Part shown: positions 1 through 11,707 of the stretch, one piece after another | Numbering within the stretch: the stretch's first letter is position 1 | Layout of the letters: every line of letters starts with the position of its first letter | From: Tetmemena sp. SeJ-2015 | Lineage: Eukaryota > Ciliophora > Spirotrichea > Sporadotrichida > Oxytrichidae | Reading direction: 5' to 3' | NCBI GenBank assembly: GCA_027382625.1 | Contig: JAJKFJ010021340.1 | Location: forward strand, 24,852 to 88,851 | Length of the DNA stretch: 64,000 nt | Program-made: the position numbers and the translations under genes | Notes under the pieces: model-generated | What the model saw: only the letters and a program-made list of their open reading frames with translations | What the model was told of the DNA's origin: nothing | The model's database searches: none

Positions 1-1250
1 AACTCGACTTCTAAAACTGCAAAAAACCAGAATACATAGATTGCTGTCAACACTCCATAAGTCACTATATAAAGAGAGGAGTAGAGTTCTATCCTTATTT
101 GAAATCTAAAGCCCACATCCAGAGCCATCACTCGAAAGTCTAGCCATGCCATTAGGGTTTATGAATCTAAATTATAGATAAATCGAAATAGTTGAAAAGA
201 GGAAGCATCTTGAAGATTGTGTGATTAACTTTGAATCTATTGGGTTCCAGCATGATTTCGAGCCCTCTCATCATAAATCTTTTTCTTCGCATATTTATTG
301 CTCCAATTTACCTTTAATTATTATAATTTAAAGTAAAAATAATTATTAATTAATTTCGATAAAGTCAAGATTAACTTGAAAGATTATAAAGTTGATCAAA
401 AATGTGAAAGTAAAGTAAATCCAGTATTTTGACTGGAGGAATTTATCTGAATCAGCTTCTGTATTAGAACTTTAAAACTATAGATATAAGTCTACCGCTA
501 AAGGGATATTAATTTATTTAAGATGAGTGCATGTACTAAGCAAATAAGAGTTATTGAAGAGATAGAGAGTTTATGAGACATGTATTTTGAAATCAGAAAT
601 ATTTCTCTAAAGATAATTCGACCAGAGAATATAGTCGTAAGATCTTTTTTGGAAGGCTGTTAATAATTGCCTGCTAATTCAATTGAGTCTAGTTAAGATT
701 AATGTTGTGGTTAAAGTTTTAGAGTTTATGAAGATATTCTGCCTCGTAATGTTTATCCGAGATAAAAGTTTTCTAAATTTTTGAATAACTGAGTGTAGCG
801 TTTTTAGTCCTCTTTAAATGAATACCTATTCTTTTAGTAATATTAGAAATCTAAAAGTAAAAACATTGAGATTATATGAATCAGTGAGTCTATCCATGAA
901 GTCTGGGCTAATATTATTTAGAAACTTGATGGTGAAGAATGAGTTTTCAACTTCATTCCTTATCATACTGTGTTTTATTTCGGTATCAAGAACGTCTGGC
1001 TCTATATCTCTCCATCCAGTACCCATAAACTCCTTATCATTATCTTCCTTTGTAAAAATTAATTAAATTGATCGAGAATAAGTAATTAATTTAAATTTTC
1101 TCTGACTAGTCTTGAATTCGAGTATTTGAGGTGGTGGCATACCTAATTGAAACTATAAAGCATCTAAGTAGTGTGACTAGGATGGCCATGTAGAGTGCAA
1201 CTGGATCTAAAGATTCCTCTTCGTTGTATCTAAAGTACAAAACTATAGAT
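1..1250 (-). CDS. multi-pass membrane protein, IES-interrupted, runs off left edge
   Basis: With UAR read as Gln, four segments stay open on the minus strand. About 1246-679 contains MGTGWRDIEPDVLDTEIKHS and ends at a TGA. About 678-410 has a hydrophobic stretch (SISSITLICLVHALIL). About 310-175 includes LEIMLEPNRFKVNH. About 170-1 contains a strongly hydrophobic segment (IVTYGVLTAIYVFWFFAVL). An in-frame TGA lies just above 1246, so an upstream segment is missing or the gene begins there. The first two segments abut in frames one base apart at 679-684, which could be an indel. AT-rich DNA at 310-410 is probably IES. I do not recognise the family. Treating the segments as one gene is inference. 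Confidence 0.5.
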
Positions 1251-1329
1251 ATAATCAGAAATGCCCAGTGCAGAGTTTGCATTAAATAAATATTAAGAAA
1301 TATTTAAATTACGAACAGAGGAACGAAGC

Positions 1330-1757
1330 CGTAAAATTATGTTTTAAGTATAATAATAAAATCCCATATTTCTAAGGAAAGTCATATTGAAAAAGGGTCT
1401 CAGCAAAATGAAAGTAAAAGGTCCACTAAAGAAGAAGAATATAAAGTGGCTGATAAAGAACTTGAAACCTCTTTAGCAATCAAAGGTTACATGGGCGTCC
1501 GATATTACAAAATCCTCTCAGTTGAAAGGATCCTTAAGTAATTTTAAACTTTCCTTTTTTAGACTAGCTTCAGTCAATTACCTTTTGGTCAAATTATCTT
1601 TGGAATATTCTCTACTTAGATTGGTAAGTAAATAGCGAGAAATATATTTAAGATACCCACTTTTAAAATAAGATTTTAAAGAGAAATAAGTGAAGTGAAT
1701 CGTGGGTTATAAGAATAAGAATTTATTTGTCTTTATGCAAGAGGTTAGAGTCGGTGA
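1330..1757 (+). CDS. open coding-like segment, unknown
   Basis: The plus-strand frame is open with UAR=Gln and closes at a TGA at 1755-1757. The middle is hydrophilic and coding-like (EKGSQQNESKRSTKEEEYK, then AIKGYMGVRYYKI). The last third crosses the left arm of a 42-bp inverted repeat and encodes QREISEVNRGLQEQ. No family is recognised and the start is not defined. It may be one MDS of a scrambled gene whose next segment is inverted at 1995-2200. Confidence 0.35.
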
Positions 1758-2069
1758 GAATGTTTTCAGGTTTGAGAAGAAAAGTAGGGTATGATATATT
1801 TTAATATTTAAATAGGAAAAGATTAGGTTTAAATTAAATTTAGACACCCCATTGGTTAATCACTGATCTCTAGAGAGAAATCCAATTAAACATTAGAGTT
1901 TTAATTATAGATATAAATTATATATTAAACACCAACCAATATTAGAATTAATATCTATAAGCCAATCACTGATCTCTATTTAATATAGTCCCAATCACAT
2001 CTCTAATTAAGAATTGGGCTTTGATAATTATTCTTATAACCCACGATTCACTTCATTTATTTCTCTTTA
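1677..2069. repeat. 42-bp near-perfect inverted repeat, arms 1677-1718 and 2028-2069
   Basis: The two 42-bp arms are reverse complements with one mismatch. The spacer is about 309 bp and AT-rich, and holds a second, direct near-repeat (CAATCACTGATCTCTA-like copies near 1857 and 1963). Both arms are open in the same frame and encode nearly the same peptide on opposite strands. This fits either a long pointer between oppositely oriented MDSs or a foldback element. Confidence 0.75.
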
Positions 2070-2200
2070 TATCATCGTTTTGATTTTCTATCTTATTAAA
2101 GTTAGAAAGAGTCCTTAATTTTTATAGATGATCATAAAGTATTCGACCTAGAGCTTCTTATTCAGTTTTGAATTCATTTTGAGTTTTATTTGAATAAATT
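1995..2200 (-). CDS. minus-strand open segment sharing the inverted-repeat peptide
   Basis: The minus-strand frame starts near MNSKLNKKLQVEYF, includes QREINEVNRGLQEQ across the right inverted-repeat arm, and stops at a TGA (1995-1997) soon after LSKPNSQLEM. If the arm is a pointer, only the part downstream of it would be joined to the plus-strand segment at 1330-1718. The function is unknown and coding status is uncertain. Confidence 0.3.
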
Positions 2201-3165
2201 GCTTTTACTTGGTCAATAAATTATAAATAAATGATGTTTAAGTAATTAGATATTTTATTGAAATTCTAATTAGTAAATATAAATTCTTTAATCATTTAAT
2301 GGTTAAGTTTATTAAATTTTGATCATAAAATGATAATTATTTAATTGTATAAAAGTTTTAAGTCATCCGAAAGCTGGATATGATTGTCTTACGCTTGATC
2401 GTCCCAATTTAGTTTCTAAGTACTCTCTTTAGCAAAATAAATTAAAAACCTTTGAAAATCTCAAAATTAATAATTATTTAATATATTTATTTGTTTGAAG
2501 ATTAAAAATAAACCTTAAATAAATTAGTCCATAAATTATAATTAATAGCTTTACTCTCTTGTAAGTTGATTTAGTTGGTATCTATTTCTTAGCTCATGAA
2601 CCCAATTCATTATAATATGTAAAATATTTATTGAGTTTTAATTAATTCACTTTGATTCTTCTAAGATGGAATAAAATAAAATCCTCTAAATTGTCAGTTC
2701 TTTCAGATAGTAAATCATTTATGACCAACATGTCCATATTTTCTTGCTTACTTGACTTAAATTATATAATGAATAGACAGCTCAAGTGTTTTTGTTTTCA
2801 TTAACAAGGTTAATTATCAATAGATTAAACTTTTAAAAAAAAATATTTTTTCCTTCTCTAAATTAACTTACCACATAATTACAAATGGATTCTTGTTAAA
2901 ATTAAAAAAAATAGAATTATAAAATTAAAATGAACTAAAGGTCCAAATTAAATTATAAATTAATCACTCTCGGACTTGCCCTTTCACCATTTGCTTATTT
3001 AAGATGCTTTCAAAATCACCAACTTTAACTTTACTTTCATCAATAATCAGCAATCATGATAAGTTTTTATTTTGAAAAGAGCAGTTGAGAAATCTAACTT
3101 AAAGAACTAGAAATAATTAAAATTATCATAGATTTAGAAGTTTGTGCCGAGTTAGTATTTTTTAA
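2200..3165. other. AT-rich spacer without recognisable gene
   Basis: I see only AT-rich DNA with short open runs and no motif. It separates the inverted-repeat region from the hydrolase start codon. Confidence 0.5.
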
Positions 3166-4600
3166 ATGTTGAGCTTCTTTTTACCAAATGGACATTTTCA
3201 GACAATCATTAATCCGATAATGGGTTACTTCTTGAAATAATAAAAGCCAATCTCATTTGAAAGAGATATACTCTAACTAGAGGACGGAGGGACTCTTGCT
3301 ATTGATTACAGTTTTATTATATTTAGATCATTAAGAAATTAAAGTAAGAATATTAAATAATCTCTTAATTTTTATTAAAAATTTTTTATTAAACATATTT
3401 TTAATCTCATTTTATTTTAATTTCTTTATGTGTTGAAAATATAATTCAAATTATAACTCTCCTATAAACTTATCACTTTTAATTTTAATTTTAATATATT
3501 TATATAAGGATAAATTTAATGATTGGGTTGTCGATGATAAGGTGAAGTATAAAATTTGAATCGTCCGATAGTTGCAGTTATTCCAGGATTGACTAGTGAC
3601 AACGATGATAAAATTTTTAATGATTTATTTATGAGATATATGTGCAGAATCTACTAATTGAGGCAAAGAAAAGAGGCTACTAAGGAGTTGTTATCAACTA
3701 CAGAGGAGCATCTTGCTTAAAACTTACAGTAAGTATAATTTATCAGTAAATCTAAAATACTGTAGAGTTCTAAATTATATTGCGCATCCACAACCTAAGA
3801 TTTAAGAGAGGCAGTCAACTTCATCCTTGATAAAAACGTCACGCCAAAAATTAATACTAGAGGTCACTCCCGCTTACAGCCTTTATTCATTGTTGGTAAC
3901 TCTATGGGAGCGAATATACTCGCAAACTATCTTAATGTTATTTAAAATGCTAGGAATAATTATAATTTATTTAAATCAATTAAAAATAGAATATATCTTG
4001 GGGAAGAAGGTGGAAGCAGTCCTATAACTGCATCAGTTTGCGTTTAGCCTCCTCTTAAAATATGGATATTTTCAGACAGCATCTAGCATAGCCTATATGG
4101 GCTTTATGATAAAGTAATTACAGCTGCTTTGAAAGCTAAGTTCACTCATTTCGCTCCTCAACTTAAAGACAGATATTTACAAGAGCTAGGAATCAACATA
4201 ATATTTCTTTAGAGTATTTTTGAAGGAATCAATCTTGAATAAAGAATATCTGAGGTGAAAAGGTCAATTGATCTTGATGAAGTTACTGCAAAGGCTTTTG
4301 GCTATAAAAATGCAAAGGATTATCAAAATTAGGCATCGAGCATTCACAAACTTCCTCAAATTAAAACTCCTACATTCATTCTGATGATTTTAGTTAATCC
4401 GTTTTAATTTTAAAATGACTAAGGATGATCCTTTATTAGCTGGTGAGAGATCCATTGATTACGAGGCATGCTAGAAAAATCCATACATTTTGCTAGGAGT
4501 CACTGAAAACGGAGGACACTTGGGCTTCTTTCACAATATTCTTAGTACCTCATAATGGCATACCACTCCTGTTTTTGATTTTCTTGATTCCTTCTGTTGA
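3166..4600 (+). CDS. alpha/beta hydrolase, ABHD1/3 (YheT-like) family
   Basis: The start ATG at 3166 gives MLSFFLPNGHFQTI, matching the family's N-terminal NGHLQT block, followed by LEDGGTLAIDW. Further motifs in order are PIVAVIPGLTS (oxyanion region), VVINYRGASC, DLREAVNFIL, the nucleophile elbow GNSMGANIL (Ser in GNSMG), a TKDDPLL block expected to carry the catalytic Asp, and NGGHLGF with the catalytic His. The stop is TGA at 4598-4600. Five IESs interrupt it, and each removal keeps the frame. Family members are membrane-linked lipid or ester hydrolases, but the substrate here is unknown. One oddity: at about 3550 (TATAAAATTTG) the frame slips by one base, as if an A run were one short. 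The gene is convergent with the minus-strand gene ending at 4692. Confidence 0.9.
3304..3520 (+). other. IES, 217 bp, pointer GATT
   Basis: GATT at 3304-3307 and 3521-3524. Joining them turns ...LAID into LAIDWVVDD, the expected DGG..l.iDW block of the hydrolase family. Confidence 0.85.
3607..3634 (+). other. IES, 28 bp, pointer GATA
   Basis: GATA at 3607-3610 and 3635-3638. Excision joins GLTSDNDD in frame to IYVQNLLIEAKKRGY. Confidence 0.85.
3732..3765 (+). other. IES, 34 bp, pointer AGT
   Basis: AGT at 3732-3734 and 3766-3768. Excision joins SCLKLTV to SSKLYCASTTQDLREAV in frame. A GT-AG intron reading does not restore the frame. Confidence 0.75.
3928..3993 (+). other. IES, 66 bp, pointer TATCTT
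   Basis: TATCTT at 3928-3933 and 3994-3999. Excision gives ANYLGEEGG, the canonical continuation after the nucleophile elbow in this family. Confidence 0.9.
4384..4414 (+). other. IES, 31 bp, pointer ATGA
   Basis: ATGA at 4384-4387 and 4415-4418. Excision joins PTFILM to TKDDPLLAGERS in frame. Confidence 0.85.
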
Positions 4601-4691
4601 AAATGATCCTATATTCTAGAATTTTTCGATGAATGATGATACTTAAAGTTTATTACCTGATAAAAAGTTGTAATGAAATAACTAAATAATT

Positions 4692-6929
4692 TCAAATAAA
4701 TTTAGCTCCTATTTTTTCATAGGATGCTCTTAATTTTCCTACTGATAGCTAGCTCTCACCTGGAGGTGGAAGCTCATTGCTTTAGGAGTTGTGGGTAGTG
4801 CTAATCTTTAAATTCCTGAGAGGCTTGATTCTGTCTGCGACTCCATAGGTATCAGCAATAAGGAGACTAGTTGTGGGTTTGGTCTTAGACTAATCAATTT
4901 CGTTTTTGTATCTGGGTTATTTGGGTAGTTACTTAATGTGAGAATTAATTTATTCAGACAAGTTCTGATACTGTGACTCTAAATAAGTTGACTTTATGGT
5001 ATTTGGCTGATTAATATCTAGTTAAATTTTTGTATTTGGATTTATTGCTTTATGAGAAGCAGATGTCTAACTCTGATTAAGATTTGTGAGGGACTAAATT
5101 TGTTGGGAGGCATCAGTAGTATCTTATTTTTAAAGTTAAAAGTTTGAGGGATTCTACTCAACTCTTATCTTGCTCAAATTACAAAAAATATAGAGCCATA
5201 AAACTCATTAAAGATCTCTCCATTTTCTTTTAAATTTAAAGTATGTAACTTCTTAAAGAATATATTTTCAACTTTAATTTATTAAGGCAAATTAAGAAAC
5301 CCTAAAGGGTATAAACTCACACGATCATGCGAATTAATTCATAACAATAAGTGGATTATATAGGTGACACCCTCGCCACCTAATCCTATGACCTCAAAGG
5401 ACCATATTCTGAGTGTCTTCTAAACAGCTCGCAACTTGCGTTGGACTGAGGTAATAAAAAAATTGGATAGATTCGGCCTGTCATCAAGCGACGCCCGAAG
5501 AGTTAGGTGATCTCCTTAGCATTATGATTGCGTAATTGCCTAAAGATATCATAAATCCGCACTGAAGCAGGTTAGTAGGGTTAGCAAGAGACCACTCACC
5601 TTATTTAGAATTTAAAGAGCAACTCCCTTCCCCTAGGCTTGATGGGCACCATAATCCCCACCCCTCTATTAAGTACACTACTCCAACCGACTAACTGTTA
5701 AACTGATCTCCTCAAGGATGGATAAATGTAACGATTAGGGACAATGAGTAATCCTACCTTTCGCCATACATTTTGCAACTTCACTAGTCTTAGAATTTAA
5801 CATTCTAATTTATTAATTTTATAAATAAAAGAGATGTTCTCTTTGCTTCATTATTTTATATGAGGATATAATATATAAGTTACAAAAATGTAATAAAATT
5901 ATTAAATTTGCATTTTATTATTTTATAGATTATGCTGACATTAGCATCTTATCGGATAGTCTCAAGATAATTTAAATAAACTTATACATTAGATCTTTTG
6001 GATTGAAGCCAGGCTTTGGGTAACATAGTTAGTAATTTAAGAACTCTTGCCCATGATCAAAGAAGAGTTTTAATCTTACTATATATTTAAAGCAAACTTT
6101 GAGATCTTGAACGACTTTTAGAAGGCGCTTGATCTTAGGCTGCCTTAACCATACCTTTTGGTTGAGATAGATTTGAGACCTGCATCTTAAATTGAACTTC
6201 TTTTTGTTCTGAGATAATTAAGATGCTTAAACTCTTTGACAGGACTGCCCTCAATCAGTTTAAACTCCCTCTTCGATAAATTCTTGATCAAGTTTGCTGC
6301 TTTAGGAGAGTTCTTTGATAGAGTCTGAGTGAGGCTATGAGTAAGTTTGCTAGATTAGAAGTCCTGCAGTATTCTAGAGGTGTTATTTTGAAAGAGAACT
6401 TTATCATTTATATTCAGAGGCGACTATATAAAGCTTCGCTTTGATTTGACATAGTGAGGGATGCTGATGCTTGAACTGCCCTTATTTGAATGCTCCTATT
6501 TGTATAGAGAAGTAATGCTTGGAGGCTCTTGGTTTATGAGGGAAAGTATCTGTGAGTTTGTGAGCTGGCTCAATCCCTTATCCCTTTTCTTGTTCTTTCT
6601 TGTAGTTTCCCAAAAATTGAGGGAATAATCAATTGCTTTAAAATAAGAACTAATATTTAATCCTGAAGTATCTCGTATTTGTGTTTGGTGTGCGCCTTGG
6701 TTTTATTTGAGTGCTCTTTGATAATCTATCGTTGTGTAATCTTGAGATCAGCGAGCATCTTATCTGCATCAGTTTCTTAAACCTAACCCTCCTTGTTAAG
6801 ATTAAACTTCATTTGGTTCGTCCTATCCTCTGGTAAGTTACTGATCTTAGGCAGCTGAGTGCTTTCATTCCTCTTTTTTATATCTTGATTTGCAACATTG
6901 CTTCTGCTATCAAAACCAATTATCATCAT
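4692..6929 (-). CDS. Ser/Gln/Asn-rich protein of unknown function, IES-interrupted
   Basis: The start is ATGATG at 6929 (MMIIGFDSRSNVANQ). One frame runs to about 6690 (ETDADKMLADLKITQRQ, KYEILQ). After an unresolved IES near 6640-6690 a second frame stays open to a TGA at 5962-5964 (FWETTRKNKKRDKGLSQ, SSSISIPHYVKSKRSF, KSISTKRYGQGS). A third minus-strand block, about 5195-4692, ends at TGA 4692-4694 and has similar composition (KTKPTTSLLIADTYGVADR, NELPPPGESQLSVGK). I infer it is the 3' part of the same gene, separated by an IES of about 770 bp containing a GC-rich island. AGATCT occurs at both edges but does not give a clean frame. No domain is recognised, and low-complexity disorder is likely. 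Confidence 0.6.
5283..5775. repeat. GC-rich island inside a presumed IES
   Basis: About 490 bp whose base composition is clearly less AT-rich than the surroundings, with no sustained coding frame. It begins AATTAAGAAACCCTAAAGGG, resembling the start of another island at 21365 (AATTAAGAACCCTAACGGG). It lies between two coding blocks of the minus-strand gene. It may be a non-autonomous insertion, but no tRNA boxes or terminal repeats were recognised. Confidence 0.45.
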
Positions 6930-6965
6930 ATAAATAAATAGCAAAATAAACAATAATCAGTTTAA
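6930..6965. promoter_or_regulatory. 36-bp divergent intergenic region
   Basis: Only 36 bp (AT-rich, AAATAAATAGCAAAATAAAC and similar) separate the start codons of the minus-strand gene (6929) and the plus-strand coiled-coil gene (6966). Any promoter must be shared or lie inside the genes. I saw no TATA-like block distinguishable from the background. Confidence 0.5.
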
Positions 6966-9772
6966 ATGGAATTTCAGAGACCCTTTATTTATTTACTCTG
7001 GAAGGTAAACTTTTTTAAACTCTTTAAATCTTTATCTATAGGACTGCCAGAAACATCTCAAGAATATTAAAATCCTTGAGACTGTAGTGTTTGACAAGAA
7101 TCATATAGTTGACTGGTTTAAATACTCTAAAGTAAGTTGCTTTGTTAAAATCATAAAAAAACTGCTTATAGAAGCAAAATTGTATTCTGAAGAAGCATTC
7201 TCACAACTTAAATGTGCTGTCTTGTGAACAAGAGTTTACTCTCAACAATAAGAACGATACTAATATAGCTTGTATTTACAGGAATATAATTACAGGTCAA
7301 CCCTATTTATAATATATTTTTTAATATGGTCAATCAAATTCTACTGGCAGATTCGAATCGTCTACTGCTGAACTTATGACTTTCACTAAAGTTTTAAGAA
7401 CTTATTCACAATATTCATTTGAATGCACCTATAGACCAATCTATTCATAATCTGTTCTCAGGAAAAACTTTCGTACTTTAAAATTTCGTACCACCAAAAT
7501 TAGGCTGCTCCTACTTTTGCTACTTCGCAGATGTGAGTGATGATAACTCTACTAAAGTAGGAAGTGCGAAAGACGAGCACATATCTTTCGAAGTGGTGGT
7601 TGCCTAATTTTACAAGCATCACAGAATTAGTGACAGCTTTGAGCAGCAAAGGTTTAGAGAGTACTCTGAGAAGTATCCGCTTAAGAGTCTTGAGTAAACC
7701 CTTACTCTGCACTTAGGATGATATTTTATAAGCAAGTTCTAGAGATAGTTTAATACGTGAGTGAGCACCACTTAAGAGTAGAGTCATGTGAATTTGAGTT
7801 TATCAAGAGCAGCCAAACTGAGGAACTTATTCTTATCAACATTAGTCATCTTGCTTTTAAAAAACTCAGTATTAAAAAACTATTCCTAATTCTAAATTTA
7901 AAGATTTTTAGTCAAGATTAAATCTATTTTATTATAATATTATTCTCTGTTAATAACAAGCCATTAACAAATTCTTTATACCGTCATCTGAAGAGAAATC
8001 TGATAGGCCTCAAAAACTAAAACAAGTTAAGACATTTTACTACTGAGCCTCCTTAAAAAGATGGCTAAAATTTAATGTCTAGCAAAGCTATAGAGGATGA
8101 GTATGTTTTGAAAGGCGTTAAAAGATAGACACAAAAACAAAGTTCAAGGTTGTTCTCTGACAGACAAAGTTTTGTTCCTAATGCTCAGAGCAGCAATAAC
8201 AACAGCTCAAGTAACAAGATGAGTAATTTCTTAGAGCAGCAACTTCAAAAGAATCAGGTGAGAAGTAGATAGAGCTCAAACTTAAAGCAAAGATAAAACT
8301 TACAAATACAAAATCAATCCAGTGGGAGTTACATCCTATCTGCACCAGAAATATACACAGTTCTTAAATTTAAATCAACAAATTTATTATGCTATTTCAC
8401 TTAAATCAGATTTTTGTTTTATTTAACTTTTGAGGAAGTATTAAATTAGTTTAAATTAAATATAAACAAATTATATAAGAATGAAATTTGTATTAAATAA
8501 AGAATAAATTTTGCATTGTTATGGATACATTTATATTTGATGGATATCATAATAAAAAGGATTTAGTAGCAATATAAACTTATAGGCAGAGAACAACAAT
8601 ACTAAGCAAGTTGAGGTCCATAATGTTTTAAACGATTCTAGAGTGAAGAGGTCTCGGCCTCAAACTGCAAAGATTATGTTTCAGTCCAAGTCTCTGCTGA
8701 GTAACAGCTAGAAACCCGCTCTCTCCAACAGAAACATTTAACAAAGCTAAGAACTTAAAGAAGATGGCATCATTAATTTCAACACTAAAAGAAGGTGCAG
8801 AAATTCACTTGTTTCTAACCTTTCATCAGAGCATACTGAGATCAATTATTATCCAAAACTTATTAATCAAATATTATAAATTTCATTTACTTATTAAAAA
8901 TGGGAATAAATTATACCTTATTTTAATAAATGATTCCTCCTTTCAATCTATTATTTTTCCTAATTTAATTCAAGTTTATCCTTATCTTAATTTCTAAATT
9001 TAATCTTTATGAATAGTAAATAAATCATTCCAAGAAATCCGTATTAAAATCTTAGGCCTCCCAAAAGCGAAGCGCAATAAATGAGATTGATTAATATGAA
9101 AGACTTTAAAAGTAGCAGGATATAGATTTCTTCAACAGAGTAGACGAGCTAAAAGAAGACTGGCAGTTTAACTTTGAGAGACTTAAGTCTCAAGCAAAGT
9201 CTCAAAAGCAGAATTTAAAAGAGCAGTACAAGTGCAAGTAGACTTATTAAAACAGGAAATTCAACAGATTTGAATTAGAGAAAAATCATTTTGATGAAGA
9301 GAACGCTCAAATAGAGTAAGAGGAGTAAGTTTTAAGGGAAAAGATTCACACTGCAGTCTTGCAATAGAAAGTTATCAACGACAAAATTATTGCTGAGCAG
9401 AAGATGTTCTCTCAAAGACTTAATGAGGTGTCAACAAAGAGAGACGATCTGGCAATTTAAAGTTTCTAAATTTAAAACGCAATATCATCTAAAATTATTG
9501 AAGACTTAAAACTTTAAGCTGAAAACAACTAGCTCCATACAAATTTAGATGGTAAAAGGATTATAAAGGACAAAATAAGATCTCAAAAAGATAAGGAGCA
9601 GGCTTAACTTGAATAGCTTTTGTACTATGGCTTGCATAACTTAATTAATCCGAAATAGAAAGGCAAGGATAATGATCTTACCATAAATAAGAAGTTTAAG
9701 AAAGATATATAAGAGTTGCTTAAGCAGACAAGCATAAATGAAAAATCTAAAGTTTTTATTACAGAAAATTGA
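6966..9772 (+). CDS. long coiled-coil protein, unknown
   Basis: The start is ATG 6966 (MEFQRPFIYLLWK). GT-AG introns at 7005-7041 and 7132-7171 link the first exons, then a 16-bp IES sits at 7480-7495. After KLGCSYFCYFADVSDDNSTK the coding continues with a frame change near 7700, a Gln/Ser/Asn-rich stretch (NAQSSNNNSSSNKMSN), a probable AT-rich IES at about 8360-8600, and a further block (KRSRPQTAKIMFQ). The 3' part, about 9030-9772, is highly charged and helical (DFFNRVDELKEDWQFNFERL, IIAEQKMFSQRLNEV), typical of coiled coil. The stop is TGA 9770-9772. It could be cytoskeletal or ciliary, but that is only a guess from coiled coil. Confidence 0.7.
7005..7041 (+). other. spliceosomal intron, 37 nt
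   Basis: GTAAAC...CTATAG between codons AAG and GAC. Removal joins LLWK to DCQKHLKNIK in frame. Confidence 0.7.
7132..7171 (+). other. spliceosomal intron, 40 nt
   Basis: GTAAGT...TTATAG after DWFKYSK. The downstream frame continues KQNCILKKHSHNLN. Confidence 0.7.
7480..7495 (+). other. ultra-short IES, 16 bp, pointer AAAATT
   Basis: AAAATT at 7480-7485 and 7496-7501. Excision moves the frame from RKNFRTLK directly into LGCSYFCYFADVSDDN; without it the frame runs to a TGA about 60 bp later. Confidence 0.75.
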
Positions 9773-9865
9773 TTTATTATCTTTAAATTGTTAACAATTA
9801 TTTTTGGGATTTATTCTCAAGAATTGAAAGATCATTGTCCTATTGAGTTTGGCTTTAATTATTTT

Positions 9866-11044
9866 TCATTTTTATGATTGGAAACTTCGTACTAACAAAT
9901 ATAAAATACCTTTATTCTTTGCTTCAACTTAAGCATCATATCTTTAAAAATTTCCTTGTGCCCTTTTCTTCGTTTGAAGAGGCTGATTTCTTTTGAAAGC
10001 TCCTTCTAAATAATCTTCTATGGCTTGACTTTAACTTAGAATAATATCCTTTTAGGCTCCTTTAGCTGTCCACTCTTTCAACTATTCATTGCTATCAGCT
10101 TGGTGGTCGTTACTTTCAGGAATAATGAGGTCCACATTTTCACCAGCTTCAAGAAGCTAATCTACTGAGGGTATGATTTCAATCTTCATAAGCTAATAGT
10201 GGTTGCTCCCATTAGTTTAAAGTAATTGCTCCTGTGAGCCAGTTTGATTTAATTTTAACTCTTCCTAGCTCTGAGTTCCCCGCTTCTCTAATTCACTATC
10301 AGGAGTGTTTTCGTGACTATTGAACTGCTCTTAATAAATGCCTCTATCCATTTTAGATTTGGAAGGGTTGGCTTACTAAAATGTACTTTTGGTCCTAGAT
10401 GGAATTTATTCCCTTATCTAGGAGAGATTTGAGTTGCTTCTTCTGACTTGCTTCATGCCCATCAAAGTTCTGTCTTTACTTAGATTGATAGCTCTAGGTG
10501 TTTAAGTTCCATTCTAATCTATCTTCAGACTGGCAAGTTTAAAAATAGTTTAGATGGGGACTTTAGCTTATGGAGAGCTATAACACCATTGCTTTAAAGT
10601 CTAATTGAGGTACGTCTCTTCCACGTAGGACTGCTTGACTCTGAAACATCTATGCTGTTTTAATACCTGCTGCCTTAATTTGCCCTCATACCTATTGCTC
10701 TCCTCTGCTTTACTCTAACTCTAAAAATATAATGAATCCATTCTATTGGTTGGGCTCTCTATTTAATTGAGAGTCTAGCTAGTCTTCTTAATCTTAAATT
10801 TGGGTTCCCTCTGTGAGGAATAGTCTTATCTGAATTTATTGAGTCCCTCTATGATTTTGTCTAGTTTGCTAACCAAGTCACTTTGATGTGCTTAGTTGGA
10901 AGTAATCTTGAGTGCCATCTCTTATGATACTCCATCTCTGATAAGCTTCTTAAATTTGCGTATATTCTCCATTTTAGCATCTTGAGAGATCTGATTTACA
11001 ACTTGGGCCTCCTCCTTTTGCTAATGATGTGGTTGGTGTTTCAT
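9866..11044 (-). CDS. Gln/Ser-rich hydrophilic protein, uninterrupted
   Basis: One unbroken minus-strand frame ends at TGA 9866-9868. The first in-frame ATG is at 11044 (MKHQPHHQQKEEAQVVNQ), and the frame stays open up to about 11268, so the N-terminus may lie further up or in another MDS. There are about 392 codons from that ATG, many of them TAA/TAG. Segments include MENIRKFKKLIRDGVSQEMA, LVSKLDKIIEGLNKF, VDQLLEAGENVDLIIPES and IEDYLEGAFKRNQP. Composition suggests disorder with short helices. No family is recognised. The lack of any IES over about 1.2 kb contrasts with its neighbours. Confidence 0.75.
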
Positions 11045-11279
11045 TTATTCGTGTTGTGAAAACTTACTACTCTCTATTCTCTTTGATAGCTTATGATGAT
11101 CCCTCTCTTGGCTTTCATTTGGTGTGTGAAGATAAATCAATGCTTTAATTAGCTGTTTAGTGAAGAGTAGTGGAAGTATTAGGTTTGAAGTTATGGTGTA
11201 AGTTTTGTGGATAGTCCTGGGTAGTGGCCGAGAAGGAAACTCTGAGTTGGGAGTTGTTAGGGCGAGAGCTCACTCTTTA

Positions 11280-11705
11280 AATGCTCATTAAATCCCTTGT
11301 GATATTATAAATGGTGCTCTAATAAGCAAATATAGAATTTATAATACAATTATGAATTATATTAACCTTCATTAAGCATACTCATAACGCCTTTTCCCTT
11401 TGGGATAACATTTCATTTAATTACTCTATTCTCATCAAATAGTTATAAGCCAACATCATATATAATCACTGTAAAAATGTGTTTTTGAAATGAAGTTAAA
11501 ATAAAAAACAGAAGTGTCCTCTCTTAATTATTAAGTTCCAAAATATATCAAATTCATTTTTTAGAGGTATTATAATAATTTATCATGAGAACTCATAAAA
11601 CATTATCATATTCATTCCAAAATTAATTAATTTTAATTATAAATTATAGCCGATCATGCTAAATTATTATGTATTACCCTTAAAAATATAATTAAGCTCT
11701 TCAAA
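11280..11705. other. AT-rich spacer
   Basis: I see no gene. It separates the minus-strand Gln-rich gene from the plus-strand lipase. Confidence 0.5.
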
Positions 11706-11707
11706 AA

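Noticed and set aside
5283..5775. tRNA or rRNA gene in the GC-rich island
   Set aside because: No cloverleaf, box A/B pair or conserved rRNA stretch could be recognised.
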